DNA of 64,000 bases. Origin: Tabrizicola sp. (GTDB lineage: Bacteria > Pseudomonadota > Alphaproteobacteria > Rhodobacterales > Rhodobacteraceae). Location: assembly GCF_022842145.1 (NCBI RefSeq), contig NZ_JALHQD010000003.1:342032-406031 (forward strand), in the 5' to 3' direction. Made by a program: the position numbers and the translations under genes. Positions 42,070 through 52,897 of this stretch are shown here, one piece after another. Position 1 is the first letter of the stretch. The number at the start of each line of letters is the position of its first letter. Below the pieces are notes generated by a model. It was not told where the DNA came from, ran no database searches, and was given only the letters and a program-made list of their open reading frames with translations.

Positions 42070-42453
42070 ATGGCGCTTGGGCAAAAGGGTGCCGGTCCCG
42101 GACGTGCCGGGGCCGCGCAAGGTGGTTCCGGGAGTGGCCGGCAGGGCGATGAACCAGGGCGTTCGGCCAACCCGGACCGCCTGCGCCAGCTGATCGACCG
42201 GGGCGAGGGTGGGGACAAGATCGACTATCCCGACCCCGCCGCAGCGCCGCTGGGCACCGATGACGAAGCGGGGGGCCACCCGATTACGCAAGAGCAGCTG
42301 GACATCGCGATGAAGGCCGAAATCCGGTCGTCGGGCGGATCGGCCCCGGCCCAGTCCGGTCGGCAAGAGAACGGCCCGGCCAACCTGCGCTTCGTGCTGG
42401 TGCTTGTCCTGATCGGTGTCGTGCTGATCGCGGTTACGGCGGCCATGACCTGA
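42070..42453 (+). CDS. Hypothetical protein with a single C-terminal membrane helix
   Basis: The 127-residue protein has a glycine-rich N-terminus, an acidic middle (RLRQLIDRGEGGDKIDYPDP) and a C-terminal hydrophobic helix LRFVLVLVLIGVVLIAVTAA. It starts four bases after the DUF4142 stop. No ribosome site is obvious, so coupling to the upstream gene is possible. No known domain is recognised. Confidence 0.55.
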   Translation: MALGQKGAGPGRAGAAQGGSGSGRQGDEPGRSANPDRLRQLIDRGEGGDKIDYPDPAAAPLGTDDEAGGHPITQEQLDIAMKAEIRSSGGSAPAQSGRQENGPANLRFVLVLVLIGVVLIAVTAAMT

Positions 42454-42596
42454 CGTGGTCGCTGGCTCCTTGGTCGCGCCGCAACCCCTCGCATCCGGTG
42501 AAGGTGTTTCCGGCACCCGCCGGTTGACAGAATCATCCCCCGGGGTCAGAAGCCGCTGCGCCTTCCGCGCACGGCCCCCCGAGGGATGTTGCCACC

Positions 42597-43616
42597 ATGA
42601 CCCGCCCCACAGAAGATCAGACCTTCCTGCGCGCCACCGCAGTCATACCCCGCGGTGTGGCGCATTTTCATCTGACGGGGCCGGTCACCACGCAAGCCTT
42701 CGCCTTCCTGGCGCTGCCGCGCTTCACGCTTCTGGCATTCTCGTCGGCCATCGAACCCCTGCGGATCGCCAACCAGCTGACCCAGCAGCCGCTTTACCGC
42801 TGGAAGCTGGTCAGCATGGACGGCAAGCCCGTCGAAAGCTCGGCCGGTGTGCGGATCGAGGTGGATCAGGGGCTGGAGCCACTGACCCGCGAGACCACGG
42901 CCATCGTCTGCTCGGGCACCGATGCCAGCCAGGCGGCGGATCGCAAGGTGCTGAACTGGCTGCGCGAGCATTCCCGCAAGGGCGGTGGCTTGGGGGCGAT
43001 CTGCACCGGGGCCTACACGCTGGCCCGGGCGGGACTTCTGGGAGACGACTCTCCTGCGGTCCACTGGGAGAACCGTCCGGCCTTCCGCGAACTTTATGAT
43101 GTGGAGCCGCTGCAGCAGATCTACGTCATCGGGCGCAAGCATTTCTCATGCGCGGGGGGCGAGGCGGGGGTTGACCTGATGCTGGCGCTGATCGCGCAGG
43201 ATCACGGCCAGAAGCTGGCAGACTCGGTGGCAGAGATGTGCCTGCACAGCCGTCGGCGCGAGGCCAACGCCACGCAGAAGACGGCCTATCCGGCACCGAT
43301 GCTGACGCGCAACCCGGGGATCGCCCGGGTGATTGCCGCCATGAAAGCCAACATCTCAACCCCTCTGGGACAGGACGAACTGGCCGAAACCTTCGGCCGC
43401 ACCCGCCGTCACCTGGAGCGGATCTTCAAGTCCGTCCTGCAGGAGACGCCAAAGGGCTATTACCTGGGCCTGCGGCTGGAAGAGGCGCGGAACCTGCTGG
43501 CCGACACCACGCTGTCGATCCTGGAGGTGGCCATCGCCACCGGCTTCAACTCGCGGTCCAGCTTTTCCAAGGCCTACAAGAAACGCTTCGGGATGAGCCC
43601 GGCCCGCTACCGCTGA
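42597..43616 (+). CDS. GlxA-family transcriptional regulator (AraC type)
   Basis: The 339-residue protein combines an N-terminal DJ-1/PfpI-like domain ([34 protein letters not shown]) with a C-terminal AraC helix-turn-helix pair ([18 protein letters not shown] and [20 protein letters not shown]). This is the GlxA/GbdR-type arrangement; relatives respond to carnitine, betaine or amino acids. A GAGGG ribosome site lies upstream. It is monocistronic. Confidence 0.88.
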   Translation: MTRPTEDQTFLRATAVIPRGVAHFHLTGPVTTQAFAFLALPRFTLLAFSSAIEPLRIANQLTQQPLYRWKLVSMDGKPVESSAGVRIEVDQGLEPLTRETTAIVCSGTDASQAADRKVLNWLREHSRKGGGLGAICTGAYTLARAGLLGDDSPAVHWENRPAFRELYDVEPLQQIYVIGRKHFSCAGGEAGVDLMLALIAQDHGQKLADSVAEMCLHSRRREANATQKTAYPAPMLTRNPGIARVIAAMKANISTPLGQDELAETFGRTRRHLERIFKSVLQETPKGYYLGLRLEEARNLLADTTLSILEVAIATGFNSRSSFSKAYKKRFGMSPARYR

Positions 43617-43779
43617 CCTGCGCGTCGCCGGGGCTGCCTTGGCTGGCGCTGCTGCCTGCCATGACCGCAGGGCGGACCAGATTTGCACTGCGGCGCATCC
43701 CCATCCCCGGACTTCACCCTTCCCGGGCCCGCAGCTAAGGTGCCGGCCCCGAAGTGCCACCGACGTGACGAGGATTCGC

Positions 43780-46077
43780 ATGAGCCTGACCCAGATCCCC
43801 CGCCTGATCGCCACGGAAATCGCGGCGACGCCCCAGCAGGTCACGGCGGCGGTAGAGCTTCTGGACGGGGGTGCCACGGTCCCCTTCATCGCGCGCTACC
43901 GCAAGGAAGTGACGGGGGGCCTCGATGACACGCAGCTGCGCAAGCTGGAGGAACGGCTGGGCTACCTGCGCGAGCTTGAGGCGCGGCGGGCGGCGATCCT
44001 GTCCTCGATCACCGAGCAGGGGAAACTGACCGATGCGCTGGCGAAGTCGATCACCGGAGCGGTGACGAAGGCCGAACTGGAAGACATCTACCTGCCCTAC
44101 AAGCCCAAGCGCCGCACCAAGGCGATGATCGCCCGCGAGGCGGGGTTACAGGGGTTGGTGGACGCCATTCTGGCGGACCGGTCGGCGGACCCGGTGGAAT
44201 TGGCGGGCGGGTTCCTGTCGGAAGCGTTTCCCGATGCCAAGACGGCGCTGGAGGGGGCGCGGGATATCGTGGCCGAAGGGCTTTCGGAGGATGCCTCGCT
44301 TTTGGGTCGTCTGCGCGACCACATGCGCAAGGTCGGCAAGCTGGCTGCGAAGGGGGTGGCGGGCAAGGAGGTCGCGGGGGCGAAGTTCTCGGACTATTTC
44401 GCGCATATCGAGGATTTCAGCCGGGTTCCCAGCCATCGCGCGCTGGCGATGTTCCGGGGGCGGAACGAGGAGTTCCTGACCCTGGACCTTGAGGTGGACG
44501 CGGACAGCCCGCGCGGCGAAAGCCCGTCCGAGCGGGCCTGTGGCGCGGCGCTCGGGGCCTCGGGCTCGGGTCCGGGCGACAAGTGGCTGCGCGATGCGGC
44601 GGCCTGGGCCTGGCGGGTGAAGCTGAAGACCAGCCTGACGCTGGACCTGATGGCGGAACTGCGCGAGGCGGCCGAGGCCGAAGCGATCCGGGTCTTCGCA
44701 CGCAATCTGAAGGACCTGCTGCTGGCCGCTCCTGCCGGGGGGAAGGCGACGATGGGCCTTGATCCGGGCATCCGAACCGGGGTGAAGGTCGCGGTCGTGG
44801 ACGCGACGGGCAAGGTCGTGGCGACGGATACGGTCTATCCGTTCCAGCCGAAGAACGACGTGCGCGGGGCTCAGGTCGCCATCGCGCGTCTGATCGGGCA
44901 GCATGGGGTGAAGCTGATCTCTATCGGGAACGGCACCGGCAGCCGGGAGACCGAGAAGCTGGTGGCGGACCTGCTGGCGCTGCTGCCAGCGGGCGCGGAA
45001 AAGCCGACGAAGGTGATCGTGTCCGAAGCCGGGGCCTCGGTCTATTCGGCCTCCGAACTGGCCGCGCGGGAGTTTCCTGATCTGGACGTGTCATTGCGCG
45101 GGGCCGTGTCGATTGCGCGCCGCTTGCAGGACCCGCTGGCGGAACTGGTGAAGATCGAACCAAAGGCGATCGGCGTGGGGCAGTACCAGCATGACGTGGA
45201 CCAGCACCGCCTGGGCAAGTCGCTGGAAGCGGTGGTCGAGGACGCGGTGAACGCGGTCGGCGTCGACCTGAACACCGCCTCCGCCCCCTTGCTGGCGCGG
45301 GTCTCGGGCGTCGGGCCGGGGCTTGCCGAGGCTATCGTGGCGCATCGGGACCAGAACGGGCCGTTTGCCACACGGAGGGAGTTGCTGAAGGTCGCGCGCC
45401 TGGGGCCGAAGGCCTTCGAGCAGGCGGCGGGGTTCCTGCGGATCACCGGGGGGAAAGAGCCGCTGGATGCATCCTCGGTTCACCCGGAAGCCTATGATGT
45501 CGCGCGGAAGATCGTTGCGGCCTGCGGGCGGGACATCCGGGCGGTCATGGCGGATGGCTCGGCGTTGAAAGCGCTGAACCCGGCGAGTTTCGTGGACGAG
45601 CGGTTCGGCCTGCCCACGGTGAAGGACATCCTGTCGGAACTGGAAAAACCGGGGCGCGATCCGCGGCCGTCATTCAAGACTGCGACCTTTGCCGAAGGGG
45701 TGGACCAGATCGGCGACCTCAAGCCCGGCATGGTGCTGGAGGGGACCGTGACCAACGTCGCGGCCTTCGGGGCCTTTGTGGATATTGGCGTGCATCAGGA
45801 CGGGCTGGTGCATGTGAGCCAGTTGTCGGACACATTCGTGAAGGACCCCCATGCGGTGGTGAAGGCCGGGGATGTGGTCAAGGTCCGGGTGGTAGAGGTC
45901 GACGTGCCACGGAAGCGGATCGGGCTGACGATGAAGTCGGACGGCGGGGCCTCGGCCAAGGATCAGGCGCGCGAGCGGACTCTGGCGACGAAACCGGTGC
46001 GGGGGCCGATGCAGAGCGGGCCGCAGAGTGGGGGCAATGCTTTCGCCGACGCGTTGAAGGGCAAGTTTACACGGTAA
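43780..46077 (+). CDS. tex: RNA-binding transcription accessory protein Tex
   Basis: The 765-residue protein is close to the usual Tex length. In order it has the Tex N-terminal domain ([17 protein letters not shown]), a YqgF-like RNase H fold ([17 protein letters not shown]), helix-hairpin-helix motifs ([20 protein letters not shown]) and a C-terminal S1 domain ([19 protein letters not shown]). Tex binds nucleic acid and acts in transcription and stress tolerance. The ATG at 43780 ([11 protein letters not shown]) is preferred to an upstream frame of low similarity. Confidence 0.93.
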   Translation: MSLTQIPRLIATEIAATPQQVTAAVELLDGGATVPFIARYRKEVTGGLDDTQLRKLEERLGYLRELEARRAAILSSITEQGKLTDALAKSITGAVTKAELEDIYLPYKPKRRTKAMIAREAGLQGLVDAILADRSADPVELAGGFLSEAFPDAKTALEGARDIVAEGLSEDASLLGRLRDHMRKVGKLAAKGVAGKEVAGAKFSDYFAHIEDFSRVPSHRALAMFRGRNEEFLTLDLEVDADSPRGESPSERACGAALGASGSGPGDKWLRDAAAWAWRVKLKTSLTLDLMAELREAAEAEAIRVFARNLKDLLLAAPAGGKATMGLDPGIRTGVKVAVVDATGKVVATDTVYPFQPKNDVRGAQVAIARLIGQHGVKLISIGNGTGSRETEKLVADLLALLPAGAEKPTKVIVSEAGASVYSASELAAREFPDLDVSLRGAVSIARRLQDPLAELVKIEPKAIGVGQYQHDVDQHRLGKSLEAVVEDAVNAVGVDLNTASAPLLARVSGVGPGLAEAIVAHRDQNGPFATRRELLKVARLGPKAFEQAAGFLRITGGKEPLDASSVHPEAYDVARKIVAACGRDIRAVMADGSALKALNPASFVDERFGLPTVKDILSELEKPGRDPRPSFKTATFAEGVDQIGDLKPGMVLEGTVTNVAAFGAFVDIGVHQDGLVHVSQLSDTFVKDPHAVVKAGDVVKVRVVEVDVPRKRIGLTMKSDGGASAKDQARERTLATKPVRGPMQSGPQSGGNAFADALKGKFTR

Positions 46078-46080
46078 GCG

Positions 46081-46148
46081 CCGGAATTTTCGAAAATTCC
46101 GGTTCGGAGCCTTTGAAGGCTCCGGTCCGATTTCTTCGAAGAAATCGG
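46081..46148. terminator. Three stacked palindromes, locus 3 (tex / tldD)
   Basis: Perfect palindromes lie at 46081-46102 (22 bases, core TTCGAA), 46105-46124 (GGAGCCTTTGAAGGCTCC core with one central mismatch) and 46127-46148 (22 bases, core TTCGAA). They separate convergent genes. Module order is the reverse of locus 2, that is, the same element inverted. Confidence 0.7.
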
Positions 46149-46157
46149 TGCGCGGTA

Positions 46158-47579
46158 TCAGGCCGCGGCGCCACCGACAGTCAGGCCCTGGATCATCAGG
46201 GTCGGCTGGCCCACGCCGACCGGGACCCATTGCCCCGCCTTGCCGCAGTTGCCGATGCCTGGGTCAAGCTTCAGGTCGTTGCCGATGGCGCGGATGCCCA
46301 TCAGCGCGGTGGCTCCGTCACCGATCAGGGTGGCACCCTTCACCGCCTCGCCCACCACACCGTTGCGGACGCGGTAGGCCTCGGTGCAGGAGAAGACGAA
46401 CTTGCCCGAGGTGATGTCGACCTGCCCGCCGCCAAAGCCCACGGCATAGATGCCGTCCTTCAGGCTGGCGACAATCCCCGCCGGGTCGTCCTTGCCCGAA
46501 AGCATGTAGGTGTTGGTCATCCGCGGCATCGGGATATGCGCAAAGCTTTGGCGCCGCCCGTTGCCAGTGGGCGCCACGCCCATCAGGCGAGCGTTCTGGC
46601 GGTCCTGCATGTAGCCGACGAGCACTCCGTCGTCGATGAGGACGTTCTTGGCGGAGGGGGTGCCTTCGTCGTCGATGGAGATCGAGCCACGGCGGTCGGG
46701 GATTGTACCATCATCCAGAACAGTGACGCCTTTGGAGGCGATCTGTTTCCCCAACAGTCCGGCAAAGGCCGAGGTTTCCTTGCGGTTAAAGTCGCCCTCC
46801 AGCCCGTGGCCGATCGCCTCGTGCAGCAGGATGCCGGGCCAGCCGGGGCCGAGGACGACGTCCATCACGCCCGCCGGGGCATCGACCGCGCCAAGGTTGA
46901 CCTGGGCAATGCGCAGCGCCTCGGCGATCATCGGCTTCCAGCTTTCGGGCGACATCAGTTGCGCCAGACCGTGGCGACCACCTTGCCCGGTGCCGCCCTG
47001 TTCGCGGCGGCCGCCGTCTTCCAGCATGACGCTGACGTTGATCCGCGCCATCGGGCGGATGTCGGCGATGCGGGTGCCCTCAGGGCGAAGGATCTCGACC
47101 TCTTGCAGGCTGGCGGAGAGCGTGGCGGAGACCTGGACGACGCGGGGGTCAAGGGCGCGGGCATAGGCGTCCAACTCGCGCAGCAGTTCGATCTTCACCG
47201 GGAAGGCGGCGTCGGCCATCGGGTCGTCGGCGCGGTAGAGGCGGGTGTTCGTGCCACGTGGCGGGGCCGCAAGGGTGCCGCCACCGGCGCCCACGGCAAG
47301 GCGGGCGGTTTCGGCCGCGCGGCGGAGCGAGGTCTCGGTGATTTCGGTCGAGTGGGCGTAGCCAGCAACCTCGCCCCGCACGGCGCGGAGGCCGAAACCC
47401 TGGCTCGCGTCATAGGTCGCCTGCCGGATGCGGCCATCGTCCAGCACGATGGACTCGGCCCGGCGGCGTTCCAGGAACAGCTCGCCATCGTCCGCCCCGT
47501 CGGTCGCGGCGCGCAGGGTCGCCAGGGCAACGGCCTCGTCCAGATGGGTCTCGAACGGGCGGAAGGGGGCGTCGGTCAT
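46158..47579 (-). CDS. tldD: Metalloprotease TldD
   Basis: The 473-residue protein is the TldD half of the TldD/TldE heterodimeric metalloprotease that trims modified peptides. The zinc motif is HEAIGHGLEGD, followed by FAGLLGKQIASKGVTVLDDG. The ATG at 47579 (MTDAPFRPFETHLDE) is preferred to a longer upstream frame. Its position near ctaC matches many Rhodobacteraceae genomes. Confidence 0.92.
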   Translation of the reverse strand: MTDAPFRPFETHLDEAVALATLRAATDGADDGELFLERRRAESIVLDDGRIRQATYDASQGFGLRAVRGEVAGYAHSTEITETSLRRAAETARLAVGAGGGTLAAPPRGTNTRLYRADDPMADAAFPVKIELLRELDAYARALDPRVVQVSATLSASLQEVEILRPEGTRIADIRPMARINVSVMLEDGGRREQGGTGQGGRHGLAQLMSPESWKPMIAEALRIAQVNLGAVDAPAGVMDVVLGPGWPGILLHEAIGHGLEGDFNRKETSAFAGLLGKQIASKGVTVLDDGTIPDRRGSISIDDEGTPSAKNVLIDDGVLVGYMQDRQNARLMGVAPTGNGRRQSFAHIPMPRMTNTYMLSGKDDPAGIVASLKDGIYAVGFGGGQVDITSGKFVFSCTEAYRVRNGVVGEAVKGATLIGDGATALMGIRAIGNDLKLDPGIGNCGKAGQWVPVGVGQPTLMIQGLTVGGAAA

Positions 47580-47635
47580 GGGAGGGGGCTTTCTGGAAGG
47601 GCAGGATGCAGAGATGGGCCGCGACGGGGACAGGG

Positions 47636-48466
47636 TCAAGGTGTCATGACCCGGTCGATGAAATCCGCCCCCGCGGCCCAGGTGGCGGGATCGAACAGCG
47701 CCTCGTGCCCGACGGGGCCGAGGGAGAGGAAGGTCTTGGGGTCCGGTGCGGCATTGTACAGTCGCTGGCCGAAGACCGGGGGCACGACGTTATCCCGCTC
47801 GCCGTGCAGGATCAGAAGCGGCGCGCGGATGCTGGCGATGTGGTCGCGCGAGCGGAACTGGTCCTTCATCAAGAGACCCACGGGAAGCCAGGGATAGGCC
47901 GCGCGGGCAAGATCGACGGCGGCGGAGAAGGGGGCCTGCAGCACCACGGCGCCGACGGGGTTGGCGGCGGAAAGCTGGACAGCGACCCCGGTGCCGAGGG
48001 ATTCGCCGACCAGGACGATACGGTCGGGCGGAAGGCCCTGGCTGCGCAGATGGTCGTATGCGGCTTTCGCATCCGCCAGAAGGCCGGTTTCCGTGGGCGA
48101 CCCGCTGGAGCCGCCATACCCGCGCCAGGACAGGAAGGTCACGCCGTAGCCGCGCGACTGGTAGAAGGCGAAGCGGTCGGCCCGGTCCGCGATCTCGCCG
48201 CCGTTGCCATGCAGGAACAGTATCGTGGGCCGGTCCGCGCGGGCGGAACTGGACCAGACCACGACCGTCTCGCCATCCGGGGTGGCAAGGTCCACCCGCG
48301 TCAAATCGGCAAGGCCCACAGCCTGTGGCGAGGGATCGCGGCGGGTGGGGAAATACTGCAACTCGCGCTGCCAGAGAAACATGGCAGACAACAGGCTTGC
48401 ATAGAGAACGCCGAAGGTGACGAGGGTCAGCTTGAGGATCGCCAGAGCATTTGCCTCCCGGGTCAA
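47636..48466 (-). CDS. Membrane-anchored alpha/beta hydrolase (YfhR/BEM46-like)
   Basis: The 276-residue hydrolase has an N-terminal membrane anchor ([20 protein letters not shown]), an HGNGG oxyanion motif, the nucleophile elbow GESLGTG, and the catalytic Asp and His in [14 protein letters not shown] and VGHEALF. The start is uncertain: the frame opens with a TTG at 48466, and no ATG precedes the anchor. The substrate is unknown. Confidence 0.8.
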   Translation of the reverse strand: MTREANALAILKLTLVTFGVLYASLLSAMFLWQRELQYFPTRRDPSPQAVGLADLTRVDLATPDGETVVVWSSSARADRPTILFLHGNGGEIADRADRFAFYQSRGYGVTFLSWRGYGGSSGSPTETGLLADAKAAYDHLRSQGLPPDRIVLVGESLGTGVAVQLSAANPVGAVVLQAPFSAAVDLARAAYPWLPVGLLMKDQFRSRDHIASIRAPLLILHGERDNVVPPVFGQRLYNAAPDPKTFLSLGPVGHEALFDPATWAAGADFIDRVMTP

Positions 48467-48606
48467 ACGCGCGATTTGTCGCGATGGTTTTGCTTGTCGC
48501 GGTCAAGCTAATATGGTTTGAGGGCCGTGGGAAACAGCGGGATTCTGACCACCTGTCAGGTCCCTTGAAAGTGGCGCCAAGCCGCGACGTGAACGGGAAC
48601 AAAAGC

Positions 48607-49518
48607 ATGCGTCTTTCGACAATGATCGGCGGGATCGCCGCAGTAGGGATGACCACGCTGGTGGCCGGATCGGCCCTTGCGCAGCAAACTCTTGAAATCA
48701 TTGGGCAGCCGGTGCCGGGCGGGATCGACTTCCAGCCCTCGGCGACCGAGCTGAAGCACGACATCGTCTGGCTGGACACGATGATCAACTACATCATCGG
48801 CGCGATCGTGATCTTCGTGACCGGGCTTCTGATCTACACGGTCATCCGCTTCAACCAGCGCGCCAATCCGACGCCGGCACGCTTCACCCACAACAGCCCG
48901 CTGGAAGTGGCGTGGACGATCGTCCCGATCGTGATCCTGGTCTTCATCGGCGCCTTCTCGCTGCCGATCCTGTTCAAGCAGCAGGAAATTCCGGTGGGCG
49001 AGGTCACCATCAAGGCGACCGGCAACCAGTGGTACTGGAACTACGACTACGTCGACGAAGGCATCAACTTCGACAGCTACATGATCGGCTCTCCGGCCAC
49101 CGGCGGCGCGAACATGATGACGCCGGAAGTGGAAGAGCAGCTGAAGGCTGCGGGCTATGCCAAGGAGCAGTTCCTGCTGGCCACCGATACCGCTGTCGTC
49201 GTGCCGGTTGGCAAGGTCGTCGTGGTGCAGGTCACCGCGACCGACGTGATCCACTCCTGGAAGATCCCGGCCTTTGGCGTGATGCAGGATGCGGTCCCGG
49301 GCCGCACGGCGGCACTTTGGTTCAAGGCCGATCAGGAAGGCATCTTCTTCGGCCAGTGCTCTGAGATCTGCGGGCAGATGCATGCCTACATGCCGATCAC
49401 CGTGAAGGTCGTGTCGGAAGCGGCTTATGCGCAGTGGCTGACCAAGGCCAAGGCGGGCGACGTGCAGTTGTCCAGCGTCGAGACGCCGGCGGCAGTCGAA
49501 GTGGCCTCGAACGACTGA
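48607..49518 (+). CDS. ctaC: Cytochrome c oxidase subunit II
   Basis: The 303-residue subunit of the aa3-type oxidase carries the CuA centre. It has a signal peptide (GSALAQQ cleavage), two membrane helices ([20 protein letters not shown] and [20 protein letters not shown]), the aromatic motif NQWYWNYDY, and CuA ligands in VIHSWKIP and CSEICGQMH. It accepts electrons from cytochrome c. It leads ctaC-ctaB-x-ctaG-ctaE; subunit I is elsewhere. Confidence 0.96.
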   Translation: MRLSTMIGGIAAVGMTTLVAGSALAQQTLEIIGQPVPGGIDFQPSATELKHDIVWLDTMINYIIGAIVIFVTGLLIYTVIRFNQRANPTPARFTHNSPLEVAWTIVPIVILVFIGAFSLPILFKQQEIPVGEVTIKATGNQWYWNYDYVDEGINFDSYMIGSPATGGANMMTPEVEEQLKAAGYAKEQFLLATDTAVVVPVGKVVVVQVTATDVIHSWKIPAFGVMQDAVPGRTAALWFKADQEGIFFGQCSEICGQMHAYMPITVKVVSEAAYAQWLTKAKAGDVQLSSVETPAAVEVASND

Positions 49519-49590
49519 GGCCAGTCAGCGGAAATGCAGGGCATGGGGCTTGGCGCTGGTCAGGCCCCACCTGTCTGAAATAGGTCCGGA

Positions 49591-50535
49591 ATGAGCGATA
49601 CCACAGCATATCAGGGCGTGACTGCCACCCCGTACGAACCGGGGTTCGGCGATTACGTGCAACTGTTGAAGCCGCGCGTGATGTCGCTGGTGGTTTTCAC
49701 CGCGCTGGTGGGCCTTCTGGTTGCGCCTGTGCATCTGCACCCGGTCGAAGCTTTTGCCGCGATCCTGTTCATCGCGTTGGGGGCAGGGGCCTCGGGTGCG
49801 TTGAACATGTGGTGGGACGCCGACATCGACGCGGTGATGAAGCGCACCGCGCGCCGTCCGGTCCCTGCGGGCAAGGTCGCAGGCGGCGAGGCGCTGGGTC
49901 TGGGCATGGCGCTGTCCGGGATCAGCATCGTCATGCTGTGGCTGGCGACGAACTGGGTTGCGGCGGCGCTGCTGGCCTTTACGATCTTCTTCTATGCCGT
50001 CGTCTATTCGATGTGGCTGAAACGCTCGACCCCGCAGAACATCGTCATCGGTGGCGCGGCAGGGGCCTTCCCGCCGATGATCGGCTGGGTCTGTGCCACC
50101 GGGTCCGTATCGGTAGAGGCGTTCCTGATGTTCGCGCTGATCTTCATGTGGACCCCGCCGCACTTCTGGGCGCTGGCGCTGTTTATGAAGGAAGACTACC
50201 ACACCGCGGGCGTGCCGATGCTGACCGTGACCCACGGCCGCAAGGCGACGCGGGCGCATATCCTGGTCTACACGCTGCTTCTGGTTCCCGTGGCCCTGGG
50301 CGCGGCGGTGACCTCGATCGGCGGGCCGTTCACGCTGGCCGTCGCGGTCGTGCTGAACGCATGGTTCGTGATCGGCGCCTTCCGCATCTGGCGGCGCGAC
50401 GAGGCGGTGGCCGAGGCGGACAAATATGCCGTCGAGAAAGCCTTCTTCCGGTTCTCGCTGCTGTATCTTTTCCTGCATTTCGCGGCCTTCCTGGTGGAAC
50501 TGGCGCTGAAATCCGCAGGGCTTGGGGGGTGGTGA
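49591..50535 (+). CDS. ctaB: Protoheme IX farnesyltransferase (heme O synthase)
   Basis: The 314-residue UbiA-family enzyme adds a farnesyl group to heme b, making heme O for the oxidase. The prenyl-diphosphate motif is [15 protein letters not shown] (NxxxDxxxD), a conserved [20 protein letters not shown] follows, and about nine hydrophobic helices are present. It is second in the cta operon. Confidence 0.95.
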   Translation: MSDTTAYQGVTATPYEPGFGDYVQLLKPRVMSLVVFTALVGLLVAPVHLHPVEAFAAILFIALGAGASGALNMWWDADIDAVMKRTARRPVPAGKVAGGEALGLGMALSGISIVMLWLATNWVAAALLAFTIFFYAVVYSMWLKRSTPQNIVIGGAAGAFPPMIGWVCATGSVSVEAFLMFALIFMWTPPHFWALALFMKEDYHTAGVPMLTVTHGRKATRAHILVYTLLLVPVALGAAVTSIGGPFTLAVAVVLNAWFVIGAFRIWRRDEAVAEADKYAVEKAFFRFSLLYLFLHFAAFLVELALKSAGLGGW

Positions 50536-50536
50536 G

Positions 50537-50731
50537 ATGACCTTCCGCCCCGAGCATGAATTGCACAAACGCCGGTTCGGCCGGAACATGGGCCTTGGTC
50601 TGACGCTTGTTGCCTTTGTCGTGCTGGTCTTCGCGCTGACGGTCGTGAAGGTCCAGCGTGGCGAGCCGCTGCAGGGCTTTGACCACACCTATGAGCCTGC
50701 CTTGTTGCCAAAGGAGGAGACCCAGCCATGA
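50537..50731 (+). CDS. Small membrane protein in the oxidase operon (CoxF-like)
   Basis: The 64-residue protein has a basic N-terminus (FRPEHELHKRRFGRNMG) and one membrane helix (LGLTLVAFVVLVFALTVVKV). It starts one base after ctaB and its stop overlaps the ctaG ATG by four bases. A small protein at this position is a recurring feature in Rhodobacteraceae cta operons and probably helps oxidase assembly. Confidence 0.75.
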   Translation: MTFRPEHELHKRRFGRNMGLGLTLVAFVVLVFALTVVKVQRGEPLQGFDHTYEPALLPKEETQP

Positions 50732-51324
50732 TCTTCCCGCGTCTTCAGGGCAACAACCGGACCCTTGCCATGCTGACCACGATGGTCGTCGGTCTGACCT
50801 TCACCACCATCGTGATCATCCCGCCGTTCTACGACTGGTTCTGCCGCGTGACGGGCTTCGGCGGCACGACTTCGGTCGCTGAAACCGGGGCTGACGTGAT
50901 CCTCGACCAGACGGTAAAGGTGCGCTTCGATGCTTCGCTGGAACAGGGGATGCCCTGGACCTTCAAGCCGGTGGTCCGTTCAATGGATATCCGCATCGGC
51001 GAGACGGGCCTTGCCTTCTACGAGGCACACAATCCGACCGACCGCCCGGTAGCGGGCACGGCCAGCTTCAACGTCTACCCCTATGCCGCTGGCGGCTATT
51101 TCACCAAGATCGAATGCTTCTGCTTCACTGAACAGGTGTTGCAGCCTGGCGAGACGGTGCAGATGCCGGTCAGCTTCTACGTTGACCCCGCAATGGTCGA
51201 GGATATCGAGGGGCAGTTTGTGCACGAGATCGTGCTGAGCTATACCTTCCATGAGACACCGCTGCCCGATGAACAGGCAGCCCTGCAAACGCCTGCTGCG
51301 GACAACGCATCCGTAGTGAACTGA
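50728..51324 (+). CDS. ctaG: Cytochrome c oxidase assembly protein CtaG (Cox11)
   Basis: The 198-residue Cox11-type copper chaperone has one N-terminal membrane helix ([21 protein letters not shown]) and a periplasmic beta domain with the copper-binding motif [10 protein letters not shown] and PVSFYVDP. It delivers copper to the CuB site of subunit I. It overlaps the small upstream gene. Confidence 0.95.
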   Translation: MIFPRLQGNNRTLAMLTTMVVGLTFTTIVIIPPFYDWFCRVTGFGGTTSVAETGADVILDQTVKVRFDASLEQGMPWTFKPVVRSMDIRIGETGLAFYEAHNPTDRPVAGTASFNVYPYAAGGYFTKIECFCFTEQVLQPGETVQMPVSFYVDPAMVEDIEGQFVHEIVLSYTFHETPLPDEQAALQTPAADNASVVN

Positions 51325-51350
51325 GAAAAGACAAAGAGGGAACCGCCGGC

Positions 51351-52151
51351 ATGGCACACGCAAAGAACCACGATTACCACGTCCTGCCACCGTCGATCTG
51401 GCCGTTCTTCGGAGCCGTCGCCGGCTTCGTGATGCTGTTCGGTTCGGTCCTCTGGATGCACGGATCGGGCCCCTGGCTGGGGCTGGTCGGCCTCGCCGGG
51501 GTACTGTACGTCATGTTCGCCTGGTGGTCGGAAGTGGTGCAGGAAAGCCAGGTGGGCGATCATACCCCGGTCGTGCGCCTGGGCCTGCGCTATGGCTTCA
51601 TCCTGTTCATCATGTCGGAAGTGATGTTCTTCTCGGCCTGGTTCTGGACCTTCTTCAAGCACCGCCTCTACCCGATGGGGCCGAACAGCCCGGCCATCGA
51701 CGGCGTCTGGCCGCCCGCCGGGATCGAGACCTTCGATCCCTGGCACCTGCCCTTCATCAACACGCTGATCCTGCTTCTGTCGGGCTGTGCCGCGACCTGG
51801 GCCCACCATGCCCTGGTGCACGAGAACAACCGCCGCGATCTGGTGAACGGGCTGATCATAGCGATCGGCCTGGGGGTAATCTTCACCGCGATGCAGGCCT
51901 ACGAATACAGCCACGCCGCCTTCGGGTTTGCAGGCAACATCTACGGCGCGACCTTCTTCATGGCGACCGGCTTCCACGGCTTCCACGTGGTCATCGGCAC
52001 GATCTTCCTGACCGTCTGCCTGATCCGCGCGCTGAAGGGCCACTTCACGCCCGAAAAGCACGTCGGTTTCGAGGCCGCCGCCTGGTACTGGCACTTCGTC
52101 GACGTGGTCTGGCTGTTCCTCTTCGCCGCGATCTACGTCTGGGGCCAGTAA
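51351..52151 (+). CDS. ctaE: Cytochrome c oxidase subunit III
   Basis: The 266-residue integral membrane protein has about seven helices. It starts [18 protein letters not shown] and shows the typical [25 protein letters not shown] region, [30 protein letters not shown], and the closing segment [20 protein letters not shown]. It is the last structural gene of the cta operon. The DUF983 gene often placed after ctaE is absent here. Confidence 0.96.
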   Translation: MAHAKNHDYHVLPPSIWPFFGAVAGFVMLFGSVLWMHGSGPWLGLVGLAGVLYVMFAWWSEVVQESQVGDHTPVVRLGLRYGFILFIMSEVMFFSAWFWTFFKHRLYPMGPNSPAIDGVWPPAGIETFDPWHLPFINTLILLLSGCAATWAHHALVHENNRRDLVNGLIIAIGLGVIFTAMQAYEYSHAAFGFAGNIYGATFFMATGFHGFHVVIGTIFLTVCLIRALKGHFTPEKHVGFEAAAWYWHFVDVVWLFLFAAIYVWGQ

Positions 52152-52174
52152 GCCCAAGGCCACAGCCACTCGTC

Positions 52175-52206
52175 AGCGCGGGCCTTCGGGCCTGCGCTTT
52201 CATTTC
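52175..52206 (+). terminator. Intrinsic terminator between ctaE and surf1
   Basis: A 10-bp stem (52175-52184 with 52189-52198, one G-T pair) has a TTCG loop and is followed by TTTCATTT. This is a good intrinsic terminator or attenuator lying 24 bases after ctaE and about 12 bases before the surf1 start. Confidence 0.7.
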
Positions 52207-52217
52207 CGGGGTAAGCC

Positions 52218-52886
52218 ATGCGCCGCTATCTTTTTCCCGTGGTCCTGGGCGTTACCGGGGTCGCCATTCTGATGAGCCTCGGCTTCTGGCAGCTTGGCCG
52301 GATGGAGGAGAAGCGCGTCTATCTTGCCGAGATCGAGACGCGGATCGCCAATGCTCCGATCCCCCTGCCCGCAATGCCCGAAGAGGGGCCGCACAAGTTT
52401 CAGGCGGTGACGGCCGAGGGGCAGTTCACCGGGGAGTACCTGGAAGTGCTGGCGGGGCAGAAGGGGGCCACCCCCGGCGTCATGGTGATCGAGGCTTTCG
52501 CGCTGCCGGATGGCCGCCGGATCATGGTGCAGCGCGGCTTTGTCGAAGAGGAGGCCCGGGCAACCCCGCGTCCACCCCACGAGGCGAAGGTCGCGGGCAA
52601 TCTGCACTGGCCGGATGATACCGGCAGCTCCACCCCGCCGCCGGATGAGAAGACCGGATTGTGGTTCGCCCGCGATGTTCCGGCGATGGCTGCGAAGCTG
52701 GGCACGGAACCGACACTTATTGTCGCCAGCGCGCCAACCGGTGACGGGATCGCGCCGATGCCGGTGGATAGCTCGGGTATACCAAACAACCATTGGGGCT
52801 ATGCGATCCAGTGGTTCCTCTTGGCGGCAACCTGGGCGGGGATGACAGTCTTCCTGCTCTGGCGTATCAGGACGCGGAAGGTTTGA
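52218..52886 (+). CDS. SURF1 family oxidase assembly protein
   Basis: The 222-residue protein has two membrane helices at its ends (VVLGVTGVAILMSLGFWQLG and YAIQWFLLAATWAGMTVFLL) around a periplasmic domain, as in SURF1. LGFWQLGRMEEK and VQRGFV are characteristic. It helps insert heme a into subunit I. It lies just after a terminator-like hairpin downstream of ctaE, and thrC follows 11 bases later. Confidence 0.9.
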   Translation: MRRYLFPVVLGVTGVAILMSLGFWQLGRMEEKRVYLAEIETRIANAPIPLPAMPEEGPHKFQAVTAEGQFTGEYLEVLAGQKGATPGVMVIEAFALPDGRRIMVQRGFVEEEARATPRPPHEAKVAGNLHWPDDTGSSTPPPDEKTGLWFARDVPAMAAKLGTEPTLIVASAPTGDGIAPMPVDSSGIPNNHWGYAIQWFLLAATWAGMTVFLLWRIRTRKV

Positions 52887-52897
52887 AGGCGATGGCG

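Noticed and set aside
42455..43099. Overlapping frame upstream and across the GlxA-type regulator
   Set aside because: Its residue composition is arginine- and glycine-rich shadow sequence, while the regulator frame shows clear DJ-1/PfpI and AraC motifs.
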